Positions 1 through 10,188 of a stretch of DNA of 39,144 nucleotides are shown here, piece by piece. A program made the position numbers and the translations under genes. This stretch comes from Chloroflexota bacterium (GTDB taxonomy: Bacteria > Chloroflexota > Limnocylindria > Limnocylindrales > CSP1-4), in NCBI GenBank assembly GCA_029778235.1, contig JAKOQS010000017.1:1-39144 (forward strand), in the 5' to 3' direction. How positions within the stretch are numbered: the stretch's first letter is position 1; every line of letters starts with the position of its first letter. The notes under the pieces are model-generated. The model was not told the DNA's origin, searched no databases, and worked only from the letters and a program-made list of their open reading frames with translations.

Positions 1-1259
1 GCCGCCGCTGCAGCGGCGGCGCGGCGGGAGCCGAGGGGGCTCCGGGGGCCGGGCGCGGGCGTCGCCGCCGCCGGCCGCGGCATCGGCTCCCACGGCAAGA
101 GACCGGCCGGGCGGGGCGGCTCGGAGAAGCGGCCGTAGAGGTACCCGACCCCGTTCACGCCGATCGCGATGAGCGGGCCGGCGATGAGCAGTGGGATCAC
201 GCCGAGCTGGCTCGCCACGACCACGCCCGGGATGAGGATCCCCGGGTGCACCCGCAGCGCAGGCCCGGCGGCTCGGCCGCCGACGAGCATGCCTGCGAGC
301 TTCACGACCACGAGGTACGACGCGAGGTACGCCACGCCCACCTCGGGGGGCTGCGTGGCGAGCAGGAGGAGCGTGGCGAGCGCACCGAGCACCGTCCCGA
401 CCTGCGGGATCAGCTGGACGGCGCCGGCGATCCCGGCGACCGCGATGTACGGCGCCTCCGGGATCACGCCGGCCCGGCCGAGGGCGTACATCGCGAGCCA
501 CACGCCGAACCCGGTCCCGAACGCGGCGAGCAGCTGCACGCGCAGGTACGCCGAGGCGACCTCGTCCACGATGCGGGCGAGGCCCAGGAGGTCCGGGCGC
601 AGCCACGGCGCGATCCACGCCACGCGGCGTCGACGCGCGTCGACCGTGTCGCGGGTCACGGCGAGGATCCAGGTGGGGATCACCAGCAGGCCGAGGACCA
701 CGCCCAGGGCGTCGAAGACGTGGAGGATGGCGGCTGCGATCGCGGCCGCAAGCCCGTCGAGCGCACCGTAGATGTCCGCCCGCAGGATGGTGACCACGCG
801 GTCGATGACCTCGCTCGCGAGCGCGCGCGACCCCTCGGGCAGCGTCGCGAGCCAGTCGTCGATGCGCTGCCCGGCGTCGGCGAGTCGGTCGCCGGTCGGC
901 AGCTCGAGGAAGATCCTCACGAGCTGCGCGACGAGTGGGGGCGCCACGACGGCGATGAAGGCGCCGACGGCGAGCAGCACGGCCAGCACGGCCAGCAGGC
1001 CCGCGAGGACGCGCGGCATGAATCGATCCAGCCGGTCCACGATCGGCAGGACCGCGTACGCGAGGATGCCCCCGGCGAGGAAGGGCACGATCGCCGGCCA
1101 CGTCACCCCCACGAGCCACGCGGCGGCGACCGCGGTCGCGACGACGACGAGGATGCGTCCGACGCCGGCCGGGGTCACGGTCCGCAGCCGCGCATCGACC
1201 GCGCGCCACGCCGCCGCGGCCCGCTCCTGCGCGTCCGACCTCGCCACCTGCTGCGCCAC
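1..1259 (-). CDS. AI-2E family transporter (PerM/YdiK-like permease), partial at window edge
   Basis: An integral membrane protein of the AI-2E exporter / PerM family, whose members are reported to export small molecules or act as Na+/H+ antiporters; the substrate here cannot be told. The frame stays open from a GTG at 1259 to the left edge, so the C-terminus is missing, though the last visible residues are already a Pro/Ala-rich tail. Visible features: hydrophobic segments with VVVATAVAAAWLVGV near the N-terminus, a polar middle region with amphipathic helices (LPTGDRLADAGQRIDDWLA), and the family's conserved distal region (IPQVGTVLGALATLL, then HPGILIPGVVVASQLGVIPL). GAGGGG sits 2 bases upstream of the GTG start, and a minus-strand TACGAT box lies at 1303-1308. 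It is divergent from the gene at 1335. A second, doubled AI-2E gene lies at 29661-31874. Confidence 0.85.
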   Translation of the reverse strand, partial: MAQQVARSDAQERAAAAWRAVDARLRTVTPAGVGRILVVVATAVAAAWLVGVTWPAIVPFLAGGILAYAVLPIVDRLDRFMPRVLAGLLAVLAVLLAVGAFIAVVAPPLVAQLVRIFLELPTGDRLADAGQRIDDWLATLPEGSRALASEVIDRVVTILRADIYGALDGLAAAIAAAILHVFDALGVVLGLLVIPTWILAVTRDTVDARRRRVAWIAPWLRPDLLGLARIVDEVASAYLRVQLLAAFGTGFGVWLAMYALGRAGVIPEAPYIAVAGIAGAVQLIPQVGTVLGALATLLLLATQPPEVGVAYLASYLVVVKLAGMLVGGRAAGPALRVHPGILIPGVVVASQLGVIPLLIAGPLIAIGVNGVGYLYGRFSEPPRPAGLLPWEPMPRPAAATPAPGPRSPLGSRRAAAAAA

Positions 1260-1334
1260 GTCCCCTCGCGCTGTCCCGCCGCGGTCACGCGGCGGCAGCG
1301 GCATCGTAGCGCGGCCGGCGGCGGCCGCGACCCC

Positions 1335-2846
1335 ATGGCCGTACCCTCTGTGGATGCGCCCCTGCCGGACCGGCCCCTCGCACGCGAGGCGGCGGACATG
1401 ATCGAGGACCTGCCTGACCCGACGCCCGTCGCGGGGAGCGGGGGCGGGCGGCGGGCGCTCATCGTGCTCGCCGTCGCCGTGGTGCTCGTCGCCGTGGCCG
1501 TCTGGAAGCCGTGGCAGGGGTCGCCGGAGCCGACGCCCGCCCCGTCGCCGATCGCGTCGCCCGCTGCCGTTGTTTCGCCCATCGCGCCGTCGCCGGCCGC
1601 GCCGTCCCCCGCCGCGGAGGCGGCCCCCGCTGCGCCCACCCCGGACGTCCGCGGGCGGGCGCCCTTCACGACGCCGGCGGCGCCGCGGGCCGCGGCCGAC
1701 TGGAGCGGGATCCGCTGGCGGCGCCTCGCTCCCGACGACCCGGCCGCACTCGTGCGCGAGGTCGTCCGGTTCGACGGCGGCTACCTCGCGCTGGGGCCGA
1801 TGGTCGCGGCGGACGGCTCGGCCGGACCGGCATGGGCATCGCCGGACGGCTCGTCGTGGACGCCGCTGCCGCGCGGGACCCGCGGTTCGCTGTGGCCCGA
1901 CCAGGCGATCGTCGCGGCGACCGCCGTGCCGGGCGGCGTCGTCGCCCTGACCGTCTCGGCGGGAGCGCTCTCGTGCCCGTCGGCGACGTGCGCCGACGGG
2001 GCGACCGCCGACGCGGCCGCCGCAGGCCCGGCTTCCGTCGGCGCGTGGGTCTCGGCCGACGGCCGGACGTGGGCCCCCCAGGCGGGCATCGGGATCGACG
2101 TCGTCGACGGCGCCTCGCCGCCGCTGCTCACGCGCGGGCCGGCCGGGCTCGTGGCGGTGAGCGGCGCCGGAGGATCGCGGACCGTGGCGACGTCCGCCAC
2201 CGGCGGCGCCTGGCGGACGATCCCCGATGCGCTCCCGTGGGGGTTCGCCGCGACGGGCCTGACCGCGACGAAGGCCGGCTACGTCGCAGGGGGATGGCTC
2301 TGGTCGGACGGGCGGCGGGTGGCCGCGACGGCGATCTCGGCCGACGGCGAGCGCTGGACCGCACGGCCGCTCCCCGTCCCCACCGCCGGGGCGGCCGCAT
2401 CCGGGACCTCGGTCGTGGACGCGGTCTTCGCGACGGAGCGCGAGCTCCTGCTGGTTGGCCGGGTGGACGCGACCGGCGCCGGCTGGGATCGCCAGGATGC
2501 GTGGTGGTCGGGGAAGGACGCGGAGGCCCTGGCCCTCCTGCCCGACGCCGGCCCGGCGTCGGTCGACGGGGCCGGGGCGGGGCCGGGCTCCAGTGGCGGG
2601 GAGCCAGACGGCGGCGGAGGTGGCCGCCTGCTCGCGGGCGACGGCGACCGGATCGTGGCCCTCGCGACGGGCGGGGGCGGGGCCGCCTGGTCGTCCCCCG
2701 ACGTGACGTACTGGTACGGGCTGCGGACGTCGGGCGATCGGCCCGTCACCGTGGACGCGATCGTGCTCCTCCCGGGCGGGATCCTCGCCCGGGGGGTCGG
2801 CGGTGCATGGATCGGGGAGGCCCTCGTGCCCTGGCCCACCGAGTGA
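1335..2846 (+). CDS. Membrane-anchored secreted protein with Asp-box-like repeats
   Basis: No family recognised with confidence. The protein (503 aa from this ATG) has a short cytoplasmic N-terminus, one membrane helix (RRALIVLAVAVVLVAVAVW), a long Pro/Ala/Ser linker, then an extracellular domain. That domain carries recurring motifs of the form S-x-DG-x-x-W (ASPDGSSWTPL, SADGRTWAPQ, SADGERWTARPL, SSPDVTYWYGL), which resemble the Asp-boxes of sialidase/BNR-type beta-propellers. A propeller fold exposed outside the cell is therefore my inference; no sialidase catalytic residues are evident. A Gly/Ser/Ala-rich insert interrupts the last third. The start is uncertain: ATG 1335 overlaps a TACCCT box at 1343-1348, and the in-frame ATG at 1398 just before the membrane helix is an equally good candidate. 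Confidence 0.7.
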   Translation: MAVPSVDAPLPDRPLAREAADMIEDLPDPTPVAGSGGGRRALIVLAVAVVLVAVAVWKPWQGSPEPTPAPSPIASPAAVVSPIAPSPAAPSPAAEAAPAAPTPDVRGRAPFTTPAAPRAAADWSGIRWRRLAPDDPAALVREVVRFDGGYLALGPMVAADGSAGPAWASPDGSSWTPLPRGTRGSLWPDQAIVAATAVPGGVVALTVSAGALSCPSATCADGATADAAAAGPASVGAWVSADGRTWAPQAGIGIDVVDGASPPLLTRGPAGLVAVSGAGGSRTVATSATGGAWRTIPDALPWGFAATGLTATKAGYVAGGWLWSDGRRVAATAISADGERWTARPLPVPTAGAAASGTSVVDAVFATERELLLVGRVDATGAGWDRQDAWWSGKDAEALALLPDAGPASVDGAGAGPGSSGGEPDGGGGGRLLAGDGDRIVALATGGGGAAWSSPDVTYWYGLRTSGDRPVTVDAIVLLPGGILARGVGGAWIGEALVPWPTE

Positions 2847-3087
2847 CGTCGCGCGGCCGCCGCGCGCCCGGGACGCGGGCCGGCCGCCGCGGGGTCGGGG
2901 TCCGGGCCGGGCGGCGCGCCCAGGACGTGGGGCGCCGCGGGCGCCCTCCCGCGTGGATGCGCGCGCGCGCGGGCGGTACGATGCGCTCGACGCGACCACG
3001 TCGCGTACGGGACCCGTCCGAGTCGCCTCGTCGCCGGATGCATGGGTCCGCGACGACGTGGGGCGGCGACGCGACGGGAGTCAGCGC

Positions 3088-4194
<1,107 letters not shown>

Positions 4195-4304
4195 GCCCGA
4201 CGGACGACGGCGCGCGCGACGGGCCGTCGCGCGCGCCGGACTCGACGGCCGGCGACCTCGCCGGACCTGGGCCGGCTCCTGCGACGGGGGCCGGCACGGG
4301 CGCG

Positions 4305-4928
4305 GTGGAGGCCGGCCGCCCTCCGGGCGCCGGGGATCCCGACGCGGCGCTCCGCGAGGAGATCGTCTCGTCGGACGTCCTCCATCGCGGCCGGACGCTG
4401 ACGTTCCGGATCGACACCGTGCGCCGCCCCGATGGCTCCGTGCGGCGCCGGGAGATCGCCGGTCACCCGGGCGCGGTGGCCGTCCTCGCGATCGACGACG
4501 ACGGCCGCGTCCTCCTGGTGCGCCAGCCGCGGTCGGCGACGGGCAGCGGGCGCATCCTGCTCGAGATCCCCGCGGGCACCCTCGAGGTGGGACCCGATGG
4601 CGCCACCGAGCCGCCGGACGGCGCGGCGCGCCGCGAGCTCGAGGAGGAGACCGGGTACCGGGCCGCATCGTGGCGGCTCCTCGCCCGCTTCTACACGGCG
4701 CCCGGGTTCACGGACGAGCTGATGCACCTCTACCTCGCGACGGGGCTGTCGGTGGCGCCCGCCGACCGCCTGTCGCCCGACGAAGACGAGTCCATCCAGC
4801 TCGTCCCCATGCCCTGGGACGCGGCCCTGGCCGCCGCGGATCGTGGCGAGATCGTCGACGCGAAGTCGCTCGTCGGCCTGCTGTGGGTGGCGCGGATGGG
4901 CGGCCCCGGCGCCGTGGGGCCGGGCTGA
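4305..4928 (+). CDS. nudF: Nudix hydrolase, ADP-ribose pyrophosphatase type
   Basis: Likely hydrolyses ADP-ribose to AMP and ribose 5-phosphate in the cytoplasm, a housekeeping function linked to NAD turnover. A complete Nudix box is visible: G96-x5-E102-x7-R110-E111-L-x-E114-E115-x-G117-Y118, preceded by the strand LLEIPAGTLE. A proline a dozen residues after the box (FYTAPGFTDELMHLYLA) is the feature that often marks the ADP-ribose branch. 207 aa from the GTG at 4305, a normal length. The start is uncertain because no clear ribosome-binding site precedes it and the 110-bp gap upstream is open in frame. It follows the ABC ATPase on the same strand and converges on the TPR gene with a 12-bp gap. 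Confidence 0.85.
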   Translation: MEAGRPPGAGDPDAALREEIVSSDVLHRGRTLTFRIDTVRRPDGSVRRREIAGHPGAVAVLAIDDDGRVLLVRQPRSATGSGRILLEIPAGTLEVGPDGATEPPDGAARRELEEETGYRAASWRLLARFYTAPGFTDELMHLYLATGLSVAPADRLSPDEDESIQLVPMPWDAALAAADRGEIVDAKSLVGLLWVARMGGPGAVGPG

Positions 4929-4940
4929 GCAGACGGCCGG

Positions 4941-5417
4941 TCAGTCCGCGGAGGCGTCCTCGTCCGGGTCCCGGCGGTGGTCCGTGTCCCCCATCACGAT
5001 CCCCGTCCCGGCCCCGCCCAGGCGCCGGAGCGCCGACGCGTACAGCCGGTTGTCCGGTGCGAGGGCGACCGCGATCCGCAGGTGCGTCGCGGCCTCGTCC
5101 GTCCGACCCAGCTGCTTCAGGCTCTGTCCCAGCGCGTAGTGCGCGTAGTGGGAGGACGGGTCCACCACCAGCAGGTCGTCGAAGACCTGCGCGGCCCGCG
5201 CGTGGTCCCCTGCGTTGTACGACGCACGGCCGAGCGCCTCGAGGATGGACCCCCGGCCCGGCTCCTGGCGCGCCGCCCGCTCGAGGACGACCGCCGCCTG
5301 GGCGAAGTGACGACCGCGCATCAGCTCGCGCCCGCGCTGCAGCAGCGCGTAGGGCGTCTCGCGGTCGTCGGGAGCCTCGGGCTCGTCGCTCAGGTCGGGG
5401 GTCGTGCCGTCATCCAC
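4941..5417 (-). CDS. Tetratricopeptide-repeat protein
   Basis: A small soluble helical protein of 158 aa, probably a protein-protein interaction module; its partner is unknown. Three consecutive TPR-like units can be seen from about residue 25 to 135: ALLQRGRELMRGRHFAQAAVVLERA, then ILEALGRASYNAGDHARAAQVF, then AHYALGQSLKQLGRTDEAATHL, each with the helix-helix pattern and the small residues at TPR positions 8 and 20. Both ends are acidic and disordered. The start used is the GTG at 5417, with AGGA about 8 bases upstream. It lies 43 bp downstream of the nicotinate phosphoribosyltransferase gene on the same strand and may be co-transcribed with it. Confidence 0.75.
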   Translation of the reverse strand: MDDGTTPDLSDEPEAPDDRETPYALLQRGRELMRGRHFAQAAVVLERAARQEPGRGSILEALGRASYNAGDHARAAQVFDDLLVVDPSSHYAHYALGQSLKQLGRTDEAATHLRIAVALAPDNRLYASALRRLGGAGTGIVMGDTDHRRDPDEDASAD

Positions 5418-5460
5418 CTGCGCATCCTCGCATGGAACGCGGGGCCGCGCCGGGCCCGGC

Positions 5461-6486
5461 TCAGGTGTGCCAGTCGGCCAGGTCCACCGACCGCAGGCGG
5501 GGGCTGTCCGTCTCGCCGGGGATCCGCCCGCGCTTGGCGATCGGCCTGCCGTCGATCACCTTGATGTCGGCGGTGAAGTCGATCGGCGAGGCACCGCTGA
5601 TGTAGCTGCCGACCGCGAAGAAGTCGGCCGGCGCCTGGCGCTCGCGGAAGTAGCGGATCCGGTCCGGGCTCAGGCCGCCCGAGACGACGATCTTCACGTG
5701 CCGGTAGCCCGCCTGGTCCAGCCGCGCACGGACCTCGAGCACGAGGTCCGCCGTCACGCGGCCGCGCTCGGACGGGGTGTCCAGCCGCACGCCGTACAGG
5801 CGATCGCCGAGCGCCTCGGCCACCCGCAGCGACTCCTCGGCCTCGTCGCGGAAAGTGTCCACGAGGACGATCCGCGGCACCTCCTCGCCGAGGTCCCGGT
5901 CGAAGGCGCGCGCGGCCTCCACGGTGTCGCCGAAGATGAGGACCAGCGAGTGCGGCATCGTGCCGGTCGGGTTGAGGCCGGCGAGCCGGGCCCCGGCGGG
6001 GGTGCTGGCCCCCACGCACCCGCCGACGATCGCGGCGTAGTCGAGGACGTCCGTCACGTCCGGGTGGACGTGACGCGCACCGAAGCTGATCACGGGGATG
6101 TCGCCCGCGGCGTCAACGCACTCCCGAGCCGCGGTGGCCCAGCCGGTGGACTGGGCGAGCATGCCGAGGATGGCCGTCTCGTACAGGCCCACCTTGCGGT
6201 ACTTGGCGCGGATCCGGAGGACGACCTCCTTCACGTCGAACGCCTCGCCGTCGTCGAGCGCTTCCACCGTGTAGTCGGACGGGTCCACGCCGGCGAGGAC
6301 GTGCGAGAGGAGGGTCTTGGCCTCACTGATGCCGCAGAGGAGCGCGCTCTCGCGGGAGAAGACCTCGATGGTGACGGTCGGGTCCATCCCCTCGCGCTCG
6401 AGGATGCGCTCGGCGCGCGCGAAGTAGACGTCGGCGCTCTCGCCCGTCAGGACCTCGCGGGAGGGTCTGATCCGTACCTGCTGCAT
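5461..6486 (-). CDS. pncB: Nicotinate phosphoribosyltransferase
   Basis: Converts nicotinate and PRPP to nicotinate mononucleotide, the entry step of the Preiss-Handler NAD salvage route. The 341-aa protein is of the short form that lacks the C-terminal extension of the enterobacterial enzyme. Recognisable blocks are the substrate tunnel region (ISFGARHVHPDV, then GCVGASTPAGARLAG), GTMPHSL, the barrel segment VLVDTFRDEAEESLRVA, and the phosphate-binding KIVVSGGLSPDRI followed by FFAVGSYI. An alternative name would be a quinolinate/nicotinate PRTase-like protein of the same fold, but the GT-PHS motif favours nicotinate. The ATG at 6486 has a minus-strand TACACT box ending 10 bases upstream (6497-6502), giving a very short leader. 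Confidence 0.88.
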   Translation of the reverse strand: MQQVRIRPSREVLTGESADVYFARAERILEREGMDPTVTIEVFSRESALLCGISEAKTLLSHVLAGVDPSDYTVEALDDGEAFDVKEVVLRIRAKYRKVGLYETAILGMLAQSTGWATAARECVDAAGDIPVISFGARHVHPDVTDVLDYAAIVGGCVGASTPAGARLAGLNPTGTMPHSLVLIFGDTVEAARAFDRDLGEEVPRIVLVDTFRDEAEESLRVAEALGDRLYGVRLDTPSERGRVTADLVLEVRARLDQAGYRHVKIVVSGGLSPDRIRYFRERQAPADFFAVGSYISGASPIDFTADIKVIDGRPIAKRGRIPGETDSPRLRSVDLADWHT

Positions 6487-6629
6487 CGGTCGGCCGAGTG
6501 TACCGCGGCCCGCGACCCGGGGTCGGGGCACTCGGCGGCCGGATCCCAGTCAGCGTGCGGAAGCGCCGATCCCGCCGGCCATCGCGCGCTTCGCGTGACT
6601 CCGGCGGGACCGGTCAGGCGTCGGCGGGG

Positions 6630-7154
6630 TCACCGACCGAGCTTCAGCGGCTTGGCAGCCTCCAGTCGGAGCTGCTCCGCGCGGACGGCCTCGGTCATGC
6701 TGTTCTCGGCGACGCCCGGCACGTCGGCGAGGCGGCGCGCCTCGAGCGCGAGCCCCTCCGCGCGGACGGCCTCGGTCATGCTGTTCTCGGCGACGCCCGG
6801 CACGCCGGCGAGCCGGCGCGCCTCGACCGCGAGCTGCTCCGCGCGGACGGCCTCGGTCATGCTGTTCTCCGCGACGCCCGGCACGGCCGCGAGCCGGCGC
6901 GCCTCGAGCGCGAGCTGCTCCGCGCGGACGGCCTCGGTCATGCTGTTCTCGGCGACGCCCGGCGCGGCGCGAGCCGCGGCGGCGCCCTGCGCGGCGGTGC
7001 CCGGCTCCGTCGTCTGCGTCACGCTGTGGAGACCGAGGCCGGCCCCGATGCCGAGGGCGAACGCCAGCGCGACCGCGCCGACCGTGATCGCCAGGTTGCG
7101 CAGGTGGTGGACAGGCGGGACGGTGGAGGATGGTGCGAGGTGGCTGACGGACAT
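6630..7154 (-). CDS. Single-pass membrane protein made of four near-identical 27-residue repeats
   Basis: Function unknown. The 174-aa product has one transmembrane helix at about residues 20-42 (LAITVGAVALAFALGIGAGL), a short Thr/Ala linker, then four tandem copies of a 27-residue unit at residues 65-91, 92-118, 119-145 and 146-174; the last copy diverges at the C-terminus. The core of each unit is MTEAVRAEQLALEARRLA preceded by PGVAENS, an amphipathic Ala/Glu/Arg helix with a Pro-Gly break between units. The start is ATG 7154 with AAGGAGAC 6 bases upstream. It lies 180 bp downstream of the LuxR-type regulator gene on the same strand. The repeats are also near-identical at DNA level, so they arose by recent duplication or are being homogenised. 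Confidence 0.8.
   Translation of the reverse strand: MSVSHLAPSSTVPPVHHLRNLAITVGAVALAFALGIGAGLGLHSVTQTTEPGTAAQGAAAARAAPGVAENSMTEAVRAEQLALEARRLAAVPGVAENSMTEAVRAEQLAVEARRLAGVPGVAENSMTEAVRAEGLALEARRLADVPGVAENSMTEAVRAEQLRLEAAKPLKLGR
6650..6962 (-). repeat. 81-bp tandem repeat, four copies, inside the coding region
   Basis: The marker CGGTCATGCTGTTCTC starts at about 6693, 6773, 6854 and 6935, an exact period of 81 bp. Copies differ at only a few positions, including silent ones, and are in frame with the 6630-7154 gene. It is coding satellite sequence and not a CRISPR array, because there are no unique spacers. Confidence 0.95.
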
Positions 7155-7334
7155 CGCTCGTCTCCTTGCGACCGGCCCGTGCCGCGATCCCGTGACGTCC
7201 TGAACCTGCTCCGGCCGAACGCCGTCGCCGGGACCCACACGGCCCGCGCGTCGCGGGCTCTGCAGCGAAGGTAGGCGGGCTGCGGTCCCGGCGCGAGGTG
7301 GGTCCCCCCGGACTTGACCCCCGGTGGTACGTGA

Positions 7335-10184
7335 CTATCCCGAGGCGGTACGCGACATCGGTGCGCCAGCCTGAGCCCCGATCGGAGGACCCACCGACAG
7401 GTGACGGGCGAGCTCCGTCCGCGACCGGATGCCGAGCTTCGCGTAGACCTCCGAGAGGTGCCCCTCCACGGTCCGCTCGGAGAGGACCAGCATCGACGCG
7501 ACCTCGCGGTTCGTCCGTCCTTCGGCGACGAGCCGGGCGACGTCCAGCTCGCTCGGCGTCAGCTCCGTGCCCGACGGGCGGCGGCCGCCGACGCGAGCCA
7601 GCTCGGCCCTGGCCCGGTCCAGCCAGATGCGCGCGCCGAGGCTCTCGAAGAGCGTGACCGATGCCTCGAGCGCCTCCCTCGCCGCGCGCCGGGAGGCGCG
7701 ACGGCGCTCGACCGTCCCGAGCCAGAGGAGCGTCCGGCCGAGCCCGAACGGCTCGGTCAGCGTCAGGTACCGGTCGCGGGACGCACCGAGCGTGGCCGCC
7801 GCCGACGCGAGGTCCCCCCTGGCGGCCGCGAGCTGGCCCCGGCAGCGTCCGCACGCGGCGAGCAGCCCGACGCGACCGCTCGCCGCCGCCAGCGCCTCGT
7901 ACCAGTCGAGCATCGACTCGGCCTCGGCGAGCCGCCCCATCCCGACGAGCGCCTCGATCTCGTCGGTGACCAGGCGCATGTCCCCGGGTTCGCCCACACC
8001 CGCCGACCGGCGACTCTCGACGGCGGGGCCGAGGTGCTCGTGGGCACGAGCGTAGTCGCCCAGGGAGAGCTCGAGGATGCCGAGGGCCCAGGCGGCCGTG
8101 CGGCGTGCCATACCCGTCCGCAGGGCGTCCTCGAGGCCCAGGGCGTCGGACGCGTCGCGTCGGGCTGACGCCTCGTCGCCGAGGTGCGCCTCCACGAGGG
8201 CCCGGTCGGCGAGGAGGATCGTCGTCATCAACTGCGCGGAGTCGCCGTCGCGGCCCAGCTCGCATCCTTCCTCCGCGTGGGCGAGCGCCAGGTCCCACAG
8301 GCCCGCCACGCACTCGTACGGCACCACGCGGGCCAGCAGGTCGATGCGCGAGTGCGCCTCACCGCGCTCCGTGCACCGCGTGAGCAGCCACTCCCATCGC
8401 TCGAGGCCGGCCATGAGTTCGTCGGTCCACGTGAGCATCTCGGCCAGGCAGACCGTCGGCCACTCGAGGACGCACCGCGTCTCGCGGACGTTCGGCTCGA
8501 GCGCGAGCGACCGGTCGATCAGGTCGCGCGGCAGGTGGCCCGTGAGGCGCTGGGTGTTGCGGGCGATCCCCCGGAGGGCGGTCCCGACGTGCGCGAGATC
8601 CCCGAGTCTCTCGGCCAGCTCGAGCTCCGCGTAGCCGTGCACGAGCGACTCCCGCACGTCGTCACCCTGCAGGTCGAGGGCTCCGGTCAGCACCGCCTCG
8701 AGCAGCATCCGGAGGTGGCCGTCGGCACGTGCGTCGGCGAGCGCCTGCCGGAGCAGGGGCACCCGGTCCGGCCCCGCCCACGTCATCATCGTCATCATCG
8801 AGATGTTCGCCCCGTCCGCCAGCTCGAAGACGACCCACTCGCGAGCGGGTCCAGGCGGGCTGGTGGCGAGCAGCTCGCTCCCGAGGGCCTGTGCGGCCGC
8901 GAAGTCCCCCGCGACCCACAGGTACGTCGCCTCGGCTGCCGCACGGCGGCGGACGTCCTCGTGGCGGTCGACGGGCGTGAGTCGCCGGGCCTCGGCGGCG
9001 AGCTCGGCGGCGGCATCCGGCGCCCCGCGCGCACGTGCGCGCCCGGCCGCCTGCTCGAGGAGCGCGGCGACGGCCTCATCGGGCCCGGGCGCCGCCAGCG
9101 CCAGGTGGCGTGCACGCTCTTCCTGGTCGGAGACGAGGGGCGCGAGGCGGGCATGGATCGCGCGCCGCTGGGCCGCCGACGTGGTGGTGCGCACGGCGGC
9201 CGCGCGCAGCGGGTGGGTGAACGCGACGCGGTCTCCCTCGATCCTCACGACCGACGACGCGACCGCCGGCCCGAGCACCTCCTCCGCGGGATGCCCGAGC
9301 GCCGCGGTGATGAGACCGACCGTGGGGGAGCGGAGCGCGGCGGTCACGGCGAGGGCGTCCCGCGTGGCCTGCGGCAGGCAGGCGATCGGCGCCGTCACGA
9401 GTGCCATGAGGTCGTCGGGGATGGGCGGCTCCTCGCCCACCCCGAGATTCGGGGACCGTGCCTGGAGCGCCCGACCGATCTCGAGGGCGAAGAGCGGGTT
9501 GCCGCCGGAGGTCGCGTGGATCGCCCGGACGGTCGCATGGTCGAACCTCTCCCCGAGCCGCGCCTCGAGGATGTGCCCGATGGCCTCGGTGGCCAGCGGA
9601 CCCAGCACGAGGCGATCGTGCGGGGTCTCCGCGAGGGCCCGCTCCATGGCGCGCGGGGGACCGGCACCCGCAGCGACGCGCAGCGCGAAGAGGAAGCGGA
9701 TCGGCGCCGCGTCGGCGCGACGCATGGCGAAGCCGACCGCGAGCGCCGAAGCCGTGTCCAGCCACTGGATGTCGTCCACGGCGACAAGCAGGGGCCGTTC
9801 CTCGGAGAGGCCGGAGACCAGGTGGAGGAACGCGAACGCGATGGCCCGGGCCTCGGGGGGTGCGCCCTGCGGCTCCTCGAGGAGCAGGGCGACCCGGAGC
9901 GCGCGACGCTGCGGTGCCGGGAGCCTGTCGAGTGCGCCGGCCGGGACCGACGCGAGCAGGTCGCACATCCCGGCCCACGCGAAGCTCGCCTCGGCATCGG
10001 CCGGACGCGCCGAGAGCACGGACCAGCCGCGCTCTACGGCCTCGTCGACCGCGGCGAGCCAGAGGCTCGTCTTGCCGATCCCTGGCTCGCCCTCGATCAC
10101 CACCACGGCGCCGGACGCGCGGCCATCCTGGAGCGCCCCGCGGATCCGCCCCAGCTCGGCATCCCTCGCGAGCAGGCGGTTCAT
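7335..10184 (-). CDS. Large ATP-binding LuxR-family (LAL/MalT-like) transcriptional regulator
   Basis: A 949-aa signal-transduction regulator: an N-terminal STAND-type AAA ATPase, a long helical TPR-like sensor region and a C-terminal DNA-binding domain. Walker A is EGEPGIGKTS at residues 31-40 and Walker B is PLLVAVDDIQWLD at 131-143. Residues about 330-860 are Ala/Leu/Arg-rich helical repeats. The last 60 residues form a canonical LuxR helix-turn-helix: LTPSELDVARLVAEG, then TNREVASMLVLSERTVEGHL, then VYAKLGIRSRTELARHL. Family members bind an inducer and ATP, oligomerise and activate neighbouring genes; the ligand is unknown here. The start at ATG 10184 is preceded by GGGAGG, which lies inside a perfect small hairpin (10189-10204). 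The repeat membrane protein downstream is a possible target, which is inference. Confidence 0.93.
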   Translation of the reverse strand: MNRLLARDAELGRIRGALQDGRASGAVVVIEGEPGIGKTSLWLAAVDEAVERGWSVLSARPADAEASFAWAGMCDLLASVPAGALDRLPAPQRRALRVALLLEEPQGAPPEARAIAFAFLHLVSGLSEERPLLVAVDDIQWLDTASALAVGFAMRRADAAPIRFLFALRVAAGAGPPRAMERALAETPHDRLVLGPLATEAIGHILEARLGERFDHATVRAIHATSGGNPLFALEIGRALQARSPNLGVGEEPPIPDDLMALVTAPIACLPQATRDALAVTAALRSPTVGLITAALGHPAEEVLGPAVASSVVRIEGDRVAFTHPLRAAAVRTTTSAAQRRAIHARLAPLVSDQEERARHLALAAPGPDEAVAALLEQAAGRARARGAPDAAAELAAEARRLTPVDRHEDVRRRAAAEATYLWVAGDFAAAQALGSELLATSPPGPAREWVVFELADGANISMMTMMTWAGPDRVPLLRQALADARADGHLRMLLEAVLTGALDLQGDDVRESLVHGYAELELAERLGDLAHVGTALRGIARNTQRLTGHLPRDLIDRSLALEPNVRETRCVLEWPTVCLAEMLTWTDELMAGLERWEWLLTRCTERGEAHSRIDLLARVVPYECVAGLWDLALAHAEEGCELGRDGDSAQLMTTILLADRALVEAHLGDEASARRDASDALGLEDALRTGMARRTAAWALGILELSLGDYARAHEHLGPAVESRRSAGVGEPGDMRLVTDEIEALVGMGRLAEAESMLDWYEALAAASGRVGLLAACGRCRGQLAAARGDLASAAATLGASRDRYLTLTEPFGLGRTLLWLGTVERRRASRRAAREALEASVTLFESLGARIWLDRARAELARVGGRRPSGTELTPSELDVARLVAEGRTNREVASMLVLSERTVEGHLSEVYAKLGIRSRTELARHLSVGPPIGAQAGAPMSRTASG

Positions 10185-10188
10185 CTCG

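Noticed and set aside
246-1334. Long open frames on the plus strand across 246-1334 and many others across the window
   Set aside because: They are Arg/Ala/Pro- or Glu/His/Asp-rich readings opposite or out of frame with clear genes such as the AI-2E permease, an effect of very high G+C.
6650-6962. Repeat array considered as CRISPR
   Set aside because: Units are contiguous, 81 bp, in frame with a gene and have no unique spacers.
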